This document shows, piece after piece, positions 33,215 through 42,894 of a stretch of DNA of 64,000 bases. Under the pieces are notes generated by a model that was given only the letters and a program-made list of their open reading frames with translations, did not search any database and had not been told where the DNA came from. The DNA comes from Sphingosinicella flava. Lineage in GTDB: Bacteria; Pseudomonadota; Alphaproteobacteria; Sphingomonadales; Sphingomonadaceae. Numbering within the stretch: the stretch's first letter is position 1; every line of letters starts with the position of its first letter. Position numbers and translations under genes: made by a program. The DNA lies in NCBI RefSeq assembly GCF_016025255.1, contig NZ_CP065592.1, positions 291,122-355,121 of the forward strand, read 5' to 3'.

Positions 33215-33259
33215 GATCCACGCCGCGCCGTCGCATCACAAGTCCTTTTATAAATGAGA

Positions 33260-33294
33260 AAAGCCCCGGCGCGGTCAGACCGCGCCGGGGCTTT
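33260..33294. terminator. Bidirectional terminator between fliA and fliC
   Basis: A perfect 17-bp inverted repeat (AAAGCCCCGGCGCGGTC and its complement) around a single central base, giving a GC-rich stem flanked by A and T runs on both sides. It serves the convergent fliA (plus) and fliC (minus) genes. Confidence 0.93.
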
Positions 33295-33313
33295 CCCCCA
33301 CAAGCCGGATAGC

Positions 33314-34672
33314 TTAGCGGAGGAGGCTCATCACGCCCTGGGCGCTCTGATTGGCCTGGGCAAGCATCGCCTGCGAAGCCTGGCTCAGGATCTGTGCCTT
33401 GGCGAGGTTGGTCGTCTCGGCCGAGAAGTCGGCGTCCTCGATGCGGCTGCGCGCTTCTTCGAGGTTCGTCGAGGTCGTGGTCAGATTATTGACGGTGACT
33501 TCAAGACGGTTCTGCACGGCGCCGAGGTTGCCACGGCCAGCACTGATCGTATCGAGCGCCGTATCGATCAGGGACATGGCAGCCGACGCAGATGCCTGCG
33601 AAGCGATGGAAATACCCGCATCATTGGCATCGTTGACGAAGCCCGCGTTGGCTTCGGCCGTACCGCCGACGACCACGTTCACGCCGGAGTCCGCGGTCAG
33701 GGTGATTTTGCCGCGAGCCGTGTCGGTGATATTGGCGAGCGCGGTGCCCGCAACATCCTTACCGGCGGTGAAAGAGGCCGATGCAGCGCCGCTCAAAGCC
33801 AGGTTGCTGCCGTCCTTCGACGTGATCTTCAAGCGGCCGTCATCCTCAACGCTGGCGACGATGTTGCCCGAAGGGCCGGAGGAAAGGTTGATCTTTCCAG
33901 CGATTGAGATCGCATTGTCGGCAGCCGTCAGCGTCACGCTGACGCCTCCGACGGTCAAAGTGCCGGCCGTGATCGACCCAACCGCTGCCGTCATGGAATT
34001 TTCGGCCTTGGCATGAACCATCGTCGTGCCAGCTACCGCTTCGACAGCTGCGGCGATCGCCTTCGCGTCGGCCGCAACAGCGCCTACGTCTACACCGTTC
34101 ACCGTGAGAGCACCAGCGACCAGAGCCGTTGCCGTAACCACGCCGCCCTTGACCTGCGCTTGAAGGCCAAGCTCGCCGGTGGTCGCATCGACCAACGAAA
34201 GCGCGGTCTTTTCGCTCGCATTAAGGCCCGTCTGAAGGTTGAGGGATTTCGTTGACCCATCAAGCAACTTGACGCCGTTGAAAGTCGTCGTTTCCGCGAT
34301 ATTGGCGATTTCCTTGGTCAGCTGATTGACTTCGGACTGGAGAGCAGCGCGGTCGCTGTCCTTCAGCGTGCCGTTGGCCGATTGGGTCGCAAGCTCCTTC
34401 ATGCGCTGCAGCATGTTGGTGACTTCGCCCATCGCGCCTTCCGCGGTTTGCGCAAGCGAAATGCCGTCATTGGCATTGCGCACGGCTACAGCGAAGCCAC
34501 GAACCTGGCTGGTCATGCGGCTGGCAATCGCAAGGCCGGCGGCGTCGTCCTTCGCGCTGTTGATGCGCTTGCCGGTCGACAGGCGTTCCATCGCCGTCGA
34601 CAGGCTCTGATTGGCCAGACGGCTGGCATTCTGGGCCCGAAGCGCAGAAGAATTGGTGTTGATTGCAGTCAT
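33314..34672 (-). CDS. fliC: Flagellin FliC
   Basis: 452 residues. N-terminal D0/D1: [60 protein letters not shown]-terminal D1/D0: [62 protein letters not shown]. The central ~250 residues are Ala/Val/Thr-rich with repeated units ([18 protein letters not shown]), forming the surface-exposed part. ATG 34672 follows AAAGGAT. It is a single gene facing a sigma-28 promoter and is exported with help from FliS. Confidence 0.96.
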   Translation of the reverse strand: MTAINTNSSALRAQNASRLANQSLSTAMERLSTGKRINSAKDDAAGLAIASRMTSQVRGFAVAVRNANDGISLAQTAEGAMGEVTNMLQRMKELATQSANGTLKDSDRAALQSEVNQLTKEIANIAETTTFNGVKLLDGSTKSLNLQTGLNASEKTALSLVDATTGELGLQAQVKGGVVTATALVAGALTVNGVDVGAVAADAKAIAAAVEAVAGTTMVHAKAENSMTAAVGSITAGTLTVGGVSVTLTAADNAISIAGKINLSSGPSGNIVASVEDDGRLKITSKDGSNLALSGAASASFTAGKDVAGTALANITDTARGKITLTADSGVNVVVGGTAEANAGFVNDANDAGISIASQASASAAMSLIDTALDTISAGRGNLGAVQNRLEVTVNNLTTTSTNLEEARSRIEDADFSAETTNLAKAQILSQASQAMLAQANQSAQGVMSLLR

Positions 34673-34735
34673 TGGGGTATCCTTTCCCGCTCAAATTCGG
34701 CGGCCCGGGATCAAGCGAGGGTCGCCACGATTGGG

Positions 34736-34762
34736 ATAACGGTGCTCTTCCAGGGAACTTTA
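34736..34762 (-). promoter_or_regulatory. Sigma-28 promoter of fliC
   Basis: Minus strand TAAAGTTC, 11-bp spacer, ACCGTTAT: 7/8 and 5/8 against the FliA consensus. It lies about 65 bp upstream of the flagellin ATG. It is divergent from, and about 105 bp from, the sigma-54 promoter of the FlbD-like gene. Confidence 0.82.
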
Positions 34763-34867
34763 ATCGAAAAATTTCGGCGTCGACTTTCTGACGGATGATC
34801 TGTCGGCCTCCCGACGCGCACGTGGGCGCGTTTGCGGGCACCGGTAAAACGGGGCTTTTCGATAAAC

Positions 34868-34883
34868 TGGCACACCCCTTGCT
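34868..34883 (+). promoter_or_regulatory. Sigma-54 promoter of the FlbD-like/fliE operon
   Basis: TGGCAC-ACCCC-TTGCT is a full match to the -24/-12 consensus. It lies 59 bp before the ATG of a gene that itself encodes a sigma-54 activator, so positive autoregulation or control by the FleQ-like protein is possible. Confidence 0.92.
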
Positions 34884-34942
34884 TAAACACAGTCCGGGAG
34901 ACGCTGGAGACCTTCGCCGTTTCTCAAAACTCGGGGTTGTCG

Positions 34943-36157
34943 ATGATCGGATTGAGCGAAAAGACCGTTGCCAAGCACCCACTCCTGCAAAGGTGGCTGG
35001 GTGGCGCCGGTATCGCCTGCACGGTGACGGAAGCCGCGACGCGGCAGGACGATATACCCTACGTCCTCGATGCATCGGAGCAAGCGCACGCACGGAGCGG
35101 CGATCTTCTCCTCGACTATGCCGATGCCGAACCGGCGCTGATCCTGGGCGACGGCACTCGTCCATCTTTGCTCCGTTTCGGCTTCGAGGACATGAGTTTC
35201 GGCCATGCGCTCGCCGCAGAGCTTATGCGCCAGCATTGGCGGCCGGCCTGCGGCGAACCAGAGAGCGCGCGGCTGCTGGCACTGGCCGAAAAGGTCGCGG
35301 CGAGCGATGCGACCGTTCTCGTGCTCGGCGAAACCGGCACCGGCAAGGAAGGGCTAGCCCGCTTCATCCATGCCAGCTCCAGACGGGCCAAGGGCCCATT
35401 CGTGGCGGTCAATTGCGCCGCTCTCCCGGAGACGATGATCGAAGCTATCCTGTTCGGCCATCGCAAAGGCAGCTTTACCGGCGCTAGCGCGGACGGGGAG
35501 GGGCTGTTCCGCGCGGCGGATAGCGGCACCCTGTTGCTCGACGAGATTTCGGAATTACCGCTGGCGCTTCAGGCGAAGCTGTTGCGCGCCCTTCAGGAAA
35601 AGGAAGTGCTCGCTGTCGGCGCCGTGCGTCCCGAAACGGTCGACGTCCGCGTTATTGCCTGTGCCAATCGCGACCTTGCAGCCGACGTTGCCGAAGGCCG
35701 CTTCCGCGCCGATCTCTACTGGCGGCTCAATGTCATGCCGCTTCACCTGCAGCCGCTCAGCCGCCGCCGGCTCGACGTGCGCGCGATCGCGGCTGCGATG
35801 ATCCTGCGCCATATCCCGGCGACGGGGCTCCCTTGGCCGACCGCGGCCGCGCTCGACCGCCTGATGGCGCATAGCTGGCCGGGCAATGCCCGGGAGCTGG
35901 AAAATGTCCTGCAGCGCGCGATCCTGCTCCGCGAGGGCAACAGGATCGAAGCCGCCGATCTTCAGATCGAGGCGGCTCCGGTCCCCGGTTTTTCCTCGCC
36001 GCGCTTCGCCGAAGCCGGACGGGTGGCCCAGGAAGACGTCATTCGCGCCGCGCTCGCGGCCACGGGCGGACACCGCTCACGCGCCGCCGAGCGGCTGGGG
36101 ATCAGCGAGCGGACGCTACGCTATCGGCTCGCCGACATGCGGGCGGCGGCGGCGTAA
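34943..36157 (+). CDS. flbD: Sigma-54-dependent activator, FlbD-like
   Basis: 404 residues from ATG 34943; the earlier frame start at 34832 lies upstream of the sigma-54 promoter. The N-terminal ~115 residues match no obvious receiver domain: the Asp/Lys pattern of response regulators is not seen. The AAA+ core has Walker A GETGTGKE, the sigma-54 contact loop GSFTGA, and Walker [10 protein letters not shown]. The C-terminal Fis-type HTH is [23 protein letters not shown]. It likely drives sigma-54 flagellar promoters. First gene of the operon running through fliE to flhB. Confidence 0.88.
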   Translation: MIGLSEKTVAKHPLLQRWLGGAGIACTVTEAATRQDDIPYVLDASEQAHARSGDLLLDYADAEPALILGDGTRPSLLRFGFEDMSFGHALAAELMRQHWRPACGEPESARLLALAEKVAASDATVLVLGETGTGKEGLARFIHASSRRAKGPFVAVNCAALPETMIEAILFGHRKGSFTGASADGEGLFRAADSGTLLLDEISELPLALQAKLLRALQEKEVLAVGAVRPETVDVRVIACANRDLAADVAEGRFRADLYWRLNVMPLHLQPLSRRRLDVRAIAAAMILRHIPATGLPWPTAAALDRLMAHSWPGNARELENVLQRAILLREGNRIEAADLQIEAAPVPGFSSPRFAEAGRVAQEDVIRAALAATGGHRSRAAERLGISERTLRYRLADMRAAAA

Positions 36158-36173
36158 AGGGGGGAGATAGGCA

Positions 36174-36524
36174 ATGCCGACCATCGACAGCAGCAGGGTT
36201 CTTTCGATGCGCGCCGCGTTCGTCGAACAAAGCAGCGCCCTCCAGAAGGCGGCCGGCATCGGTTCCGCCAACCCGCTGGGCGGCGCCGGGGAGAGCCAGA
36301 AAGCAGGCGCTTTCGGGGACGTTTTCCAAAGCGCGCTCGCCAAAGTCAACGAACTGCAGGAAAATTCAAGCGCGGTAACCGAATCTTACGAACGCGGTGA
36401 AACAACGGATATCGCCGCCGTAATGCTTGCCCGCCAGCAGGCATCGGTTGGTTTCGAAGCCACGCTTCAGGTGAGGAACAAGCTCCTCTCCGCCTACAAA
36501 GACATCATGAGCATGCCGGTCTGA
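36174..36524 (+). CDS. fliE: Flagellar hook-basal body protein FliE
   Basis: 116 residues. The C-terminal half is characteristic: FGDVFQSALAKVNELQENSSAVTESYERGETTDIAAVMLARQQASVGFEATLQVRNKLLSAYKDIMSMPV. FliE joins the MS-ring to the proximal rod. It follows the FlbD-like gene by 16 bp (GGGGAGATAGGC in front of ATG) and is followed by fliF after 1 bp. Confidence 0.94.
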   Translation: MPTIDSSRVLSMRAAFVEQSSALQKAAGIGSANPLGGAGESQKAGAFGDVFQSALAKVNELQENSSAVTESYERGETTDIAAVMLARQQASVGFEATLQVRNKLLSAYKDIMSMPV

Positions 36525-36525
36525 C

Positions 36526-38262
36526 ATGAGCGAACTCGCCGCCACTTCGAACGACGTCGTCGCCGCTTCCGGCCGCTCCGTCGCATCCGCCGCCACGATG
36601 CGCCCCGGCGCACAGATGGGCTCGATCTTTGAACGCATGCAGAATTTCACTGCACAGCCGGCTGTCGCGAAGAGCTTGCCCGCGCTCGGCATCCTCGCCT
36701 TGCTCGGCCTCGCCGCCTTGCTCTGGATGACGTTCAGCGCGCCGCCGTCGCGCGATCTCTTCCAGGGCCTGCCCGATGCCGACAAAGCCGCCGTCGCCGA
36801 AGCGCTCGGAACCGCGGGCATAGAATATCGGATTGACAGCGGCACAGGCGCGCTGACCGTCTCGGAAAACGATTATCATCAGGCCAAGATGCTTCTTGCC
36901 CAGCAGGGGCTTCCGAAGAGCGCGCCCGGCGGCGACGAGCTGATCAGCAACATGCCGCTCGGCTCCAGCCGCGCGGTGGAGGGGGAGCGGTTGCGCTCAG
37001 CCCGCGAGATGGACCTCGCTCGCACTATAGAGGCAATCGACGCGGTCCAGTCGGCGCGCGTCCATCTGGCGGTCGCGCAGCAGAGCGTATTCCTGCGTGA
37101 CCGCGCCGACCCCGCCGCTTCGGTGATGCTGACGCTCGCTGCGGGGCGCGCGCTCGGCGATGCGCAGGTTCAGGCGATCGTCCACCTCGTCGCTTCCTCG
37201 GTTCCTGGCCTAGCGCCCGAAGGCGTTTCAGTCGTCGATCAGAATGGACGCTTGCTGTCGGGCAGCGGAGGCAGCGATGCCCTTGCGGCCTCGGAACGGC
37301 AGGTCGCCGTGCAGGACAAGATCGAGGACCGTTATCGCCAGGCGTTGACCTCGCTCCTGACGCCGATCGTCGGCGCCAACAATTTCACCGCCGAAGTTCA
37401 TGCCGAGGTCGACTTTTCCGAAAAGGAAGCGACCCGCGAAGGCTTTCCGGAAGAATCCCGTGCCTTGCGGTCCGAAGAAGGCAGCACGAGCAGCGACGGC
37501 ACCACGTCAGCCGGCGGGCAGGCGGCGGCCGGCATTCCCGGCGCGCTCGCCAATCAGGCCCCGCCGGCCGCCGTCGCGGCGCCCGCCCCTGGCGTCAAGG
37601 ATACTGCCGCGCAACAGGCGGCAACCGCCAATGAACGGCGTACCGAAAATTATTCCCGCAACTTTGCGGTCGGCCGCGAAGTTTCCCATACCAAGCAACA
37701 AAGCGGCCAGGTGAAGCGCCTTTCCGTCGCAGTCGCGCTCAAGCGGCCGGAAGGCGGCAAGCCGCTGTCTCAGCAGGAACTCGCCGCGATCGAAAATCTG
37801 GTGAAGGGTGCGATCGGCTTCGACCAGGGACGTGGCGACATGGTCGCGCTGACCTCGCGCGCCTTCGCGCCGGTCGAGGAGGCCAGCCAATCTTGGTGGG
37901 AAGCGAGCTGGGTTTCGCTGCTCGCCCGCAATCTGACCGCACTCGCTCTTGCCGCCCTTTTCATCTTCGGCGTCGGCAAACCGCTGCTCAAAAAAGGCAG
38001 CGCCGCGATGGCGAAGCGCGCGGCTCTGCCGGCGCGCGGATCTGCGACGCTCGGCAACGAGATTGCCGCCGCCCTTAATGCTGAAGCACGGGAAAATGCC
38101 GGAACCAAGGTAACGCTCGAAATGATCGAGGCCGCCAAGACTTATGAAGCGCGCGCGGAGCTGGTCCGGAATTTCGTGCGCCAGGATCCGACCCGCGCCG
38201 CGCTCGTCGTCCGCGATCTCATTCGCACGGACGGCAAAGGTGGAGTTGAAAAAAATGGCTAA
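36526..38262 (+). CDS. fliF: Flagellar MS-ring protein FliF
   Basis: 578 residues. Two membrane helices flank the periplasmic part, one near residues 50-70 (LPALGILALLGLAALLWMTF) and one near 465-485 (LTALALAALFIFGVGKPLL). Between them are the ring-building motifs (LLAQQGLPKSAPGGDEL, SAREMDLARTIEAIDAVQSARVHLAVAQQSVFLRD, PASVMLTLAAGRAL). The C-terminus is the FliG-binding tail. It is the base plate of the flagellum. The stop overlaps the fliG start by 8 bp. Confidence 0.95.
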   Translation: MSELAATSNDVVAASGRSVASAATMRPGAQMGSIFERMQNFTAQPAVAKSLPALGILALLGLAALLWMTFSAPPSRDLFQGLPDADKAAVAEALGTAGIEYRIDSGTGALTVSENDYHQAKMLLAQQGLPKSAPGGDELISNMPLGSSRAVEGERLRSAREMDLARTIEAIDAVQSARVHLAVAQQSVFLRDRADPAASVMLTLAAGRALGDAQVQAIVHLVASSVPGLAPEGVSVVDQNGRLLSGSGGSDALAASERQVAVQDKIEDRYRQALTSLLTPIVGANNFTAEVHAEVDFSEKEATREGFPEESRALRSEEGSTSSDGTTSAGGQAAAGIPGALANQAPPAAVAAPAPGVKDTAAQQAATANERRTENYSRNFAVGREVSHTKQQSGQVKRLSVAVALKRPEGGKPLSQQELAAIENLVKGAIGFDQGRGDMVALTSRAFAPVEEASQSWWEASWVSLLARNLTALALAALFIFGVGKPLLKKGSAAMAKRAALPARGSATLGNEIAAALNAEARENAGTKVTLEMIEAAKTYEARAELVRNFVRQDPTRAALVVRDLIRTDGKGGVEKNG

Positions 38263-39274
38263 GTTTGGCGCGATCGACGCGGCGGGTGCAGCAAGCGGGA
38301 GCGAGGCCGCCGCGATCCTGCTGATGCTCTTGGAAGAGACGGAGGCCGCCGAAGTTCTGACTCGTCTCAGCCCGGACGAGGTGCAGCAGGTCGGCAGCGC
38401 GATGTTCGAGCTTGCGGACATCACCGAAACGCAGGTCGACAGCGTCGTGGTGCAATTCATGACGATGGCGAAAGCCCGCACTACGCTCGGCTTCGACGCA
38501 TCGACCCGTGTGCGTTCGGTCATGACGCATGCGCTTGGGCCCACGCGTGCGGATTCGATGCTCGCTCGCATCACGCCGCCGACCAGCAGCCGCGCCCTCG
38601 ATGCGCTGCACTGGATGGATGCACGCACCATCGCCACTTTGGTGAAGGAGGAGCATCCGCAGATCGCGGCCCTCGTCCTCGCCCATCTCGAGCCGACCGC
38701 CGCGGGCGACGTGCTTCAGCTTCTGCCGCCCGAAATCCAGCCCGATGTCATCCACCGCGTCGCGACCCTCGAAATCGTGACCGCCGAAGCGCTTGAGGAG
38801 CTCGAGCGCATCCTCGTCGGCGAAGTGTCGCGTTCGGCAACGCCGGCGACGGCGCGCGGCGGCGCGGGTGAAGCCGCCAAGATCATGAACAACCTCCGTC
38901 CGGGTACGGGCCAGCGCATCATCCGGTCGCTGAACAAGGTGGACAAGCGCTTGGCTCAGACGATCGAGGAAGAGATGTTCGTCTTCGACGACCTGATCGC
39001 CATCGACGAGAAGAGCCTGTCCACGCTTTTCCGCAACATCGAGAATGATGCGTTGGTCCTGGCTCTCAAAGGCGCCACGCCCCGCCTTCGGGAAAAGATT
39101 CTCGGCTGCATGTCGAGCCGCGCCGCCGACGCGATCAAGGATGAAATGGAAGCCCGCGGACCGGTCCGCCTAGCAGAAGTACAGGATGCCCAGAAAGAAG
39201 TCCTCGCCACCGCCCGACGCCTCGCCGACGCCGGAACCATCATGCTCCTCGATAGCGGGAACGACTATGTCTAA
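38255..39274 (+). CDS. fliG: Flagellar motor switch protein FliG
   Basis: 339 residues from ATG 38255, preceded by GGTGGAG; the longer frame start is inside fliF. Domains run N (AAAILLMLLEETEAAEVLTRLSPDEVQQVGSAM), middle (LVKEEHPQIAALVLAHLEPTAAGDVLQLLPPEIQPDVIHRVATLE) and C (EEMFVFDDLIAIDEKSLSTLFRNIENDALVLALKGA) with the charged torque helix residues. It receives force from MotA on the cytoplasmic C-ring. It overlaps fliF by 8 bp and fliH by 8 bp. Confidence 0.95.
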   Translation: MAKFGAIDAAGAASGSEAAAILLMLLEETEAAEVLTRLSPDEVQQVGSAMFELADITETQVDSVVVQFMTMAKARTTLGFDASTRVRSVMTHALGPTRADSMLARITPPTSSRALDALHWMDARTIATLVKEEHPQIAALVLAHLEPTAAGDVLQLLPPEIQPDVIHRVATLEIVTAEALEELERILVGEVSRSATPATARGGAGEAAKIMNNLRPGTGQRIIRSLNKVDKRLAQTIEEEMFVFDDLIAIDEKSLSTLFRNIENDALVLALKGATPRLREKILGCMSSRAADAIKDEMEARGPVRLAEVQDAQKEVLATARRLADAGTIMLLDSGNDYV

Positions 39275-39911
39275 CGTTTGGCGTCACGGCATCGTGGCGG
39301 ACGCCGCGAGCGTGGGCAGCTTCGCGATCGAGCACAAAGCACCGATGTTCACGCCGTGGACCTCCTTCCAGTCCGATGCCATCACAACAAATCTGTTCGG
39401 CGGTGGCGAAGACACTTTGGATGAAGGTGCCCGGCCCGACATGGAAGCGATTGAGGCCGATGCCTTCGCCCAGGGCTTCGAGGCTGGCCGCAGAACCGCG
39501 CAGATGGAGATGGCGGCCGAACGCGATGCCGTCGCGCGCCTTGCTGAGAACCTGCAAGTTCTCGAGCCGCAGCCGACCAATGCGCTCGCCGTGTTGATGG
39601 CCGAGGCCGTGGAGCGCTTGGTGCGGCAGGTCGTCGGCTCGGTCGAAATCGATCGCGACACCCTGATGCAGCGTGCGGAGCGGGTTGCCGCGATGATCGG
39701 CGAAGATACCGATCCCGCGCGTCTTCGCCTCCACCCAGCCGATCTCACGCTCCTCGAACCCGCCCGCCTTTCCGTGGCGATGGTGCCGGACCCGTCGTTG
39801 GAACGCGGAACGTTGCTCCTCGAAACCGGTGAAGGCTGGATCGAGGACGGCCCTGCCGTACGCCTCGAGCGCCTGCGCATCGCGCTCGATAAGATGGGAG
39901 CTGCGGAGTGA
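39267..39911 (+). CDS. fliH: Flagellar export stator protein FliH
   Basis: 214 residues from ATG 39267, which overlaps the fliG stop. Family features are the helical centre (AIEADAFAQGFEAGRRTAQMEMAAERDAVARLAENLQ) and the conserved LMAEAVERLVRQVVGSVEIDRDTLMQRAERVAAMI. The rest is weakly conserved, as is usual for FliH. It binds FliI and brings it to the export gate. It overlaps fliI by 4 bp. Confidence 0.88.
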   Translation: MSNVWRHGIVADAASVGSFAIEHKAPMFTPWTSFQSDAITTNLFGGGEDTLDEGARPDMEAIEADAFAQGFEAGRRTAQMEMAAERDAVARLAENLQVLEPQPTNALAVLMAEAVERLVRQVVGSVEIDRDTLMQRAERVAAMIGEDTDPARLRLHPADLTLLEPARLSVAMVPDPSLERGTLLLETGEGWIEDGPAVRLERLRIALDKMGAAE

Positions 39912-41239
39912 CGCTCGCGCTCGCAGAGCAGGCCCAGGCCATGCTGGACCGCGTGCAGGTTCCGGACGGCCGCGCCCAGCGCATCGGCAAGCTCGCCGCT
40001 TATGATGGGTTGATGCTGGAGGCCACCGGTTTCAACCAGCCGATCGGCGCCGGCGCCCGCATCATCACGGCGGATGGAGCATCAGCGCGCGCCGAAGTGG
40101 TAGGCTTTCGCGGCAATCGCACGCTTCTCATGGCGCTCGATGGCGATGCGCCGCATGCGAGCGGGGCGCGGGTCGAGCCTTTTGCGGGCGGCAACATGGC
40201 CGATGTCGGGCCCGGACTGCTCGGCCGCGTGGTCGATGCGCTCGGCGCGCCTCTGGACGGCCTGGGCCCCATCGCGACGGTGGAACGCTGGCCGCTCGCC
40301 GGGCAGCAGAGCAATCCGCTCGACCGGGGCCGCGTGACCGAACCTTTCGACATCGGCGTTCGCGCGGTGAACGCTCTTTTGACCGCCGGCATAGGCCAGC
40401 GCATCGCGATCATCGCCGGATCGGGCGTCGGCAAATCCGTGCTGATGGGCCAAATGATCGCGGGCGCTGACGCCGATGTTGTAGTCGTCGGCCTGATCGG
40501 CGAGCGCAGCCGGGAAGTCAGCGATTTTCTCGCCACCAAATTGGCGGGCAAGATCCGTCAAAAATCGGTGGTCGTCGCGGTTCCCGCCGACCACGCGCCG
40601 CTGCTCCGTCTTCGTGCGGCGATGCGCGCGACGGCCATTGCCGAATATTTCCGCGCCCAGGGCAAGAAAGTCCTGCTCCTCATCGACAGCCTGACCCGCG
40701 TCGCCCATGCGCAGCGCGAAATCGGCCTGTCGTTGGGCGAGCCGCCGACCGCCAAGGGCTATCCGCCTTCAGCGCTCGGCCTTATCCCGCGTCTTTGCGA
40801 GCGGGCGGGCGCCGACACCCGTTCCGGCGGGTCGATCACGGCGCTTTACACGGTGCTGGCCGATGGCGACGACACCAACGATCCGATCGTTGACGCAGCC
40901 CGCGCCATTGTCGATGGGCACATCATCTTATCCCGCGCACTTGGAGAGCAAGGCGTCTATCCGGCCATCGATGTCGGCCGTTCGCTCTCGCGGGTCATGC
41001 CGGATTGCGTTACGCCAGATCATTTGGCGGCTGCCGCGATGCTGCGCCGCCTCTGGTCGGCTTATGAGGAAAATCGCGACCTCATCCTGATGGGCGCCTA
41101 TCAGCCGGGCGGAGATGCGACGATCGATGATGCCATTGCGCGCCGGCAGGACATACTGGCTTTCCTCAAACAGGCTCCGGGCGAAAGGATTGCTTTCGCC
41201 GAATCGAAAGCCGCGCTGATCGAAGGGTTCGGACAATGA
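39908..41239 (+). CDS. fliI: Flagellum-specific ATPase FliI
   Basis: 443 residues starting at GTG 39908 within the fliH stop. F1-beta-like ATPase: Walker A GSGVGKSVLMGQM, Walker B VLLLIDSLTRVAHAQREIGLSLGEPP, and RAGADTRSGGSITALYTVLADGDDTNDPI. The C-terminus (YEENRDLILMGAYQPGGDATIDDAI) is typical. It energises the flagellar type III export with FliH. It is followed by fliJ with a 4-bp overlap. Confidence 0.96.
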   Translation: MTLALAEQAQAMLDRVQVPDGRAQRIGKLAAYDGLMLEATGFNQPIGAGARIITADGASARAEVVGFRGNRTLLMALDGDAPHASGARVEPFAGGNMADVGPGLLGRVVDALGAPLDGLGPIATVERWPLAGQQSNPLDRGRVTEPFDIGVRAVNALLTAGIGQRIAIIAGSGVGKSVLMGQMIAGADADVVVVGLIGERSREVSDFLATKLAGKIRQKSVVVAVPADHAPLLRLRAAMRATAIAEYFRAQGKKVLLLIDSLTRVAHAQREIGLSLGEPPTAKGYPPSALGLIPRLCERAGADTRSGGSITALYTVLADGDDTNDPIVDAARAIVDGHIILSRALGEQGVYPAIDVGRSLSRVMPDCVTPDHLAAAAMLRRLWSAYEENRDLILMGAYQPGGDATIDDAIARRQDILAFLKQAPGERIAFAESKAALIEGFGQ

Positions 41240-41667
41240 GCCCGGTTTCACGCCAGCGCGCGCGCATCGCCCGCGTTCGTCATGTTCAGCACGATCTCGC
41301 CGCCGCCGAAGCCGCGCAAGCGCAAAGGAAAGTGCAGGCGCTCGAACTCAATGCCGGGCAGATTGCGCGGCTGCGAGCGGGGCTCGCACCGCATCTGGGA
41401 CTGACCTCCGGCGCGACGATGGCCAGCACTGGCGAACTCGCGATGCGGCTCGAAAAAGCGGGTGAAGGATTGGCGCGAACGATCAAGGCCGCTCGCATCG
41501 CCGTCGAAGCCAAGGACGCGGTGCGCCTCACCGCGCGTCTGCAGCAGGAAAGCGCGGACAAGCTGAAGACCAAAGCGGCCGCCGAAGACGAAGCGGCGGA
41601 GGAACGGCGGATCGCCGCATCCATCCGCCATCGCGGACGTGCCGCGAAAAAGGGAGATCGCATGTGA
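41236..41667 (+). CDS. fliJ: Probable FliJ-type flagellar export protein
   Basis: 143 residues, almost entirely helical coiled coil rich in Ala, Glu, Gln and Lys (LAAAEAAQAQRKVQALELNAGQIARLR, then LQQESADKLKTKAAAEDEAAEERRIAASI). The position between fliI and fliK, the size and the coiled coil match FliJ, which acts as the central stalk of the FliI hexamer. The sequence itself is too low in conservation to prove it. It overlaps both neighbours by 4 bp. Confidence 0.72.
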   Translation: MSPVSRQRARIARVRHVQHDLAAAEAAQAQRKVQALELNAGQIARLRAGLAPHLGLTSGATMASTGELAMRLEKAGEGLARTIKAARIAVEAKDAVRLTARLQQESADKLKTKAAAEDEAAEERRIAASIRHRGRAAKKGDRM

Positions 41668-42884
41668 TGACGCTCCATTCCACCATCAAGCTCGCGGGTG
41701 CGCCCGCCGACCGTCTCGTGGAGCCCTTATCCGCGGGCGGCGAGCCCGATCTGTTCACCCAGCTTCTTTCGACGGCTGTGCTTTCGCCCGAAATGGCTTT
41801 GGCCGACGCTTTCCGCCCGGTCGCCGCCATGCCGGAGCTTTCGGCGCCGGACCAGGACGAAGCGCTCCTTTCAGGCAACGAGAATGAGGAGAAAGAAGAT
41901 AGCCCGGAGGAAGCCTTGGCGCTTGCGGGTCTGTTTGCGATCCCTTTGCCGCTGCCTGTTCCCGGCGTTGTTGCCACACCGGCAGCGGAAACCCTCGTAT
42001 CAGTGTCCCCAGGCAGCCGATCTTCACAACCGGATGTAAGCTCCGATGCCCCAGTCGCGGCCTCTGTCTCGCCTGCGGAGACACGCTTGGCTGACCCGCG
42101 AGTTGTTGAAGTGGCGGTCGAGCTTGAGGGCCTGAAATGTGCCGCCGAAGACATGCCGGTGAACGTGAAAGCCGGAATCAGGCCGATGCTCGACAAAGTC
42201 GCGGTCGAAACGGCGCCGGCCTCAGCGCGGGTTGATATGCGCGGGCACGAGAAAGAGACGCCCTCACTGGAAACCGGAACCGGCAAGGCCCGGCAGCCGG
42301 TGGTCGTATTGCTATCCCAGGCGCCTAAGCCCGAGAACCTGGCCGCCCTTCCCCTGCCGCCGCTCGACGCTTTGCAAGGCCCCGCGCCCGCCGCTCTTCC
42401 TGACTTGAGGATTGGCTTTTCGGACATTGCGCCCGGACAAGACATCGAGATCGAGCAACATCTGGATCTCGCCAAGGACAGCGAATGGCTCGACCAATTG
42501 GCGAAGGACATTGCGCAGACAAGCGGCAAGGAAGGCATTTTACGCTTCCGCCTCAATCCTGAAACGCTCGGCACCCTGAAGGTGGAAGTGGCCAGCAGCC
42601 AAGCAGGCATGTCGGTCAGGATGACCGCCGACACCGAAACGGCCCGCGCGATCGTCGCGGACGCGCAGCCGCGCCTGGTGAGCGAAGCGCGTGCCCAAGG
42701 CGTGAGGATTATGGAAACGCATGTCGATCTCGGCACGGGCAGCCAGCATGGCTCCAGCGATGCCCGTCACCATCAGGAAGGCGAGGCCGCGCGCCGCGTC
42801 TTGGTGAGGACGGCTGGCCGCGATGCGCCCCCAGACGAAAATTCGGAGCGCGCCGGGGCGTCGGGCTCCGACCGCTACGCATGA
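41664..42884 (+). CDS. fliK: Flagellar hook-length control protein FliK
   Basis: 406 residues. The first ~270 are variable, Pro/Ala/Glu-rich and probably extended, serving as the molecular ruler. The conserved C-terminal switch domain is LRFRLNPETLGTLKVEVASSQAGMSVRMTADTETARAIVADAQPRLVSEARAQGVRIMETHVDLG, followed by a polar tail. It is exported during hook growth and flips FlhB specificity. It starts ATGATG at 41664, overlapping fliJ; fliL begins 10 bp after its stop. Confidence 0.9.
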   Translation: MMTLHSTIKLAGAPADRLVEPLSAGGEPDLFTQLLSTAVLSPEMALADAFRPVAAMPELSAPDQDEALLSGNENEEKEDSPEEALALAGLFAIPLPLPVPGVVATPAAETLVSVSPGSRSSQPDVSSDAPVAASVSPAETRLADPRVVEVAVELEGLKCAAEDMPVNVKAGIRPMLDKVAVETAPASARVDMRGHEKETPSLETGTGKARQPVVVLLSQAPKPENLAALPLPPLDALQGPAPAALPDLRIGFSDIAPGQDIEIEQHLDLAKDSEWLDQLAKDIAQTSGKEGILRFRLNPETLGTLKVEVASSQAGMSVRMTADTETARAIVADAQPRLVSEARAQGVRIMETHVDLGTGSQHGSSDARHHQEGEAARRVLVRTAGRDAPPDENSERAGASGSDRYA

Positions 42885-42894
42885 GGATGATGAG

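Noticed and set aside
33254-34255. Plus-strand open frames opposite the flagellin gene
   Set aside because: Antisense shadows of fliC; they cross the fliA-fliC terminator and lack ribosome-binding sites.
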